From the NCBI GenBank assembly GCA_030627405.1, contig DAOUSD010000083.1:1-6959 (forward strand): a stretch of DNA of 6,959 nt, in the 5' to 3' direction. Origin of the DNA: Deltaproteobacteria bacterium. GTDB taxonomy: Bacteria; Desulfobacterota; Desulfobacteria; Desulfobacterales; ETH-SRB1. The position numbers were made by a program, and so were the translations under genes. The notes under the pieces are model-generated. The model was given only the letters and a program-made list of their open reading frames with translations, made no database searches and was not told the DNA's origin. The first letter of the stretch is position 1. Each line of letters begins with the position of its first letter. Below, one piece after another: positions 6,772-6,959 of this stretch.

Positions 6772-6811
6772 AAAGGATATGACTTTTAATGGTATAAATT
6801 TCGGAACTAAG

Positions 6812-6820
6812 TGATATAAT
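6812..6820 (+). promoter_or_regulatory. extended -10 promoter element
   Basis: TGATATAAT is a perfect extended -10 (TGnTATAAT), which can work without a good -35, and no -35 is seen at the right distance. It would start a transcript near 6827, about 98 bases before the ATG at 6925, with the heptamer array in its leader. The same bases also form a short TGATA/TATCA hairpin followed by six T, so a weak terminator is an alternative reading. Confidence 0.35.
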
Positions 6821-6872
6821 TTATCATATTTTTTGTTATATTTGGAGTCCTTTGAATAATTGCGACCTGTGC

Positions 6873-6907
6873 GGTTAGCCATTAGCTGTTAGCGTTTAGC
6901 CGTTAGC
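6873..6907. repeat. heptanucleotide tandem repeat NNTTAGC x5
   Basis: Five consecutive 7-base units end in TTAGC: GGTTAGC, CATTAGC, TGTTAGC, GTTTAGC and CGTTAGC. The last five bases are invariant and the first two vary. The array ends 17 bases before the start codon of the partial gene. Such short degenerate heptamer arrays are known from intergenic regions of some bacteria (for example the STRR sequences of cyanobacteria); their function is uncertain. Slippage during replication is the likely origin of copy number. Confidence 0.8.
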
Positions 6908-6924
6908 ATTAAAAAGGAGTGGAA

Positions 6925-6959
6925 ATGAGAGATTTTAGAGAACTTAATCAACAGGTCAA
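6925..6959 (+). CDS. start of an unidentified gene (truncated by window end)
   Basis: ATG at 6925 is preceded by a strong AAGGAG (6914-6919) at five bases and begins MRDFRELNQQV before the window stops. Eleven codons are too few to name a family. The opening MRDFREL recalls the start of four-helix-bundle (S23-type) proteins, but the following residues do not obviously agree, so no function is assigned. It would be transcribed from the promoter at 6718-6746 or the extended -10 at 6812-6820. Confidence 0.55.
   Translation, partial: MRDFRELNQQV

Noticed and set aside
1793..6781. identical 10-mer AAAGGATATG at 1793-1802 and 6772-6781
   Set aside because: It is a purine-rich Shine-Dalgarno-like string next to an ATG, expected by chance in AT-rich leaders, and the flanking bases do not align further.
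6779..6814. 11-codon leader peptide MTFNGINFGTK after the strong promoter
   Set aside because: The AAAGGA is only one base from the ATG, too close to serve it, and the peptide has no regulatory codon pattern such as repeated identical amino acids.
6812..6834. intrinsic terminator (TGATA/TATCA stem followed by six T)
   Set aside because: The stem is only five base pairs with one G-C pair, too weak to call. The same bases match an extended -10 promoter better, so it is only mentioned as an alternative.
1..6959. CRISPR array, insertion sequence, tRNA or rRNA gene, attachment site
   Set aside because: I saw no regularly spaced direct repeats beyond the 7-bp array, no transposase or integrase, no terminal inverted repeats bounding a gene, and no tRNA-like or rRNA-like sequence.

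Overview
The window looks like a chromosomal segment of an anaerobic Desulfobacterota (former Deltaproteobacteria) species, probably close to the sulfate-reducing Desulfobacterales. This is inferred from a protein resembling the Desulfobacterota-associated DUF6178 family next to an electron-transfer-flavoprotein gene, an AT-rich base composition, and AT-rich spacers containing heptanucleotide repeats. No ribosomal or other marker gene is present to confirm it. All supported genes are on the + strand.

Layout. (1) 27-1751: a large soluble protein of unknown function (DUF6178-like). (2) 1807-2589: etfB, the beta subunit of an electron transfer flavoprotein, with no etfA beside it. (3) 2655-3698: rfbB/rmlB, dTDP-glucose 4,6-dehydratase, without the other dTDP-sugar genes. 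(4) 3692-3991: an open frame with protein-like composition but no usable start codon, probably a gene remnant. (5) 3992-4176: a non-coding spacer with a perfect AT palindrome, a possible promoter and a second inverted repeat. (6) 4177-6699: a compact zinc-uptake operon, znuA-znuC-znuB, with overlapping genes. (7) 6700-6924: a non-coding spacer with a near-consensus sigma70 promoter, a second copy of the inverted-repeat-like motif, an extended -10 element and five 7-bp units NNTTAGC. (8) 6925 to the end: the first codons of another gene with a good ribosome binding site.

How the genes work together. Only the znu genes form a clear functional unit. ZnuA captures Zn2+ (or possibly Mn2+) in the periplasm, ZnuB is the membrane channel, and ZnuC is the ATPase. 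The first three genes are metabolically unrelated (unknown function, acyl-CoA or similar electron transfer, and nucleotide-sugar synthesis). They look like single genes separated from their usual partners.

The most interesting points are: a motif shared by the spacers on either side of the znu operon, close to a candidate promoter in each case; a Cys/His-rich tail on ZnuC; the unexplained open frame after rfbB; the orphan etfB; and the heptamer array in front of the last gene. I see no clearly new multi-gene system here.
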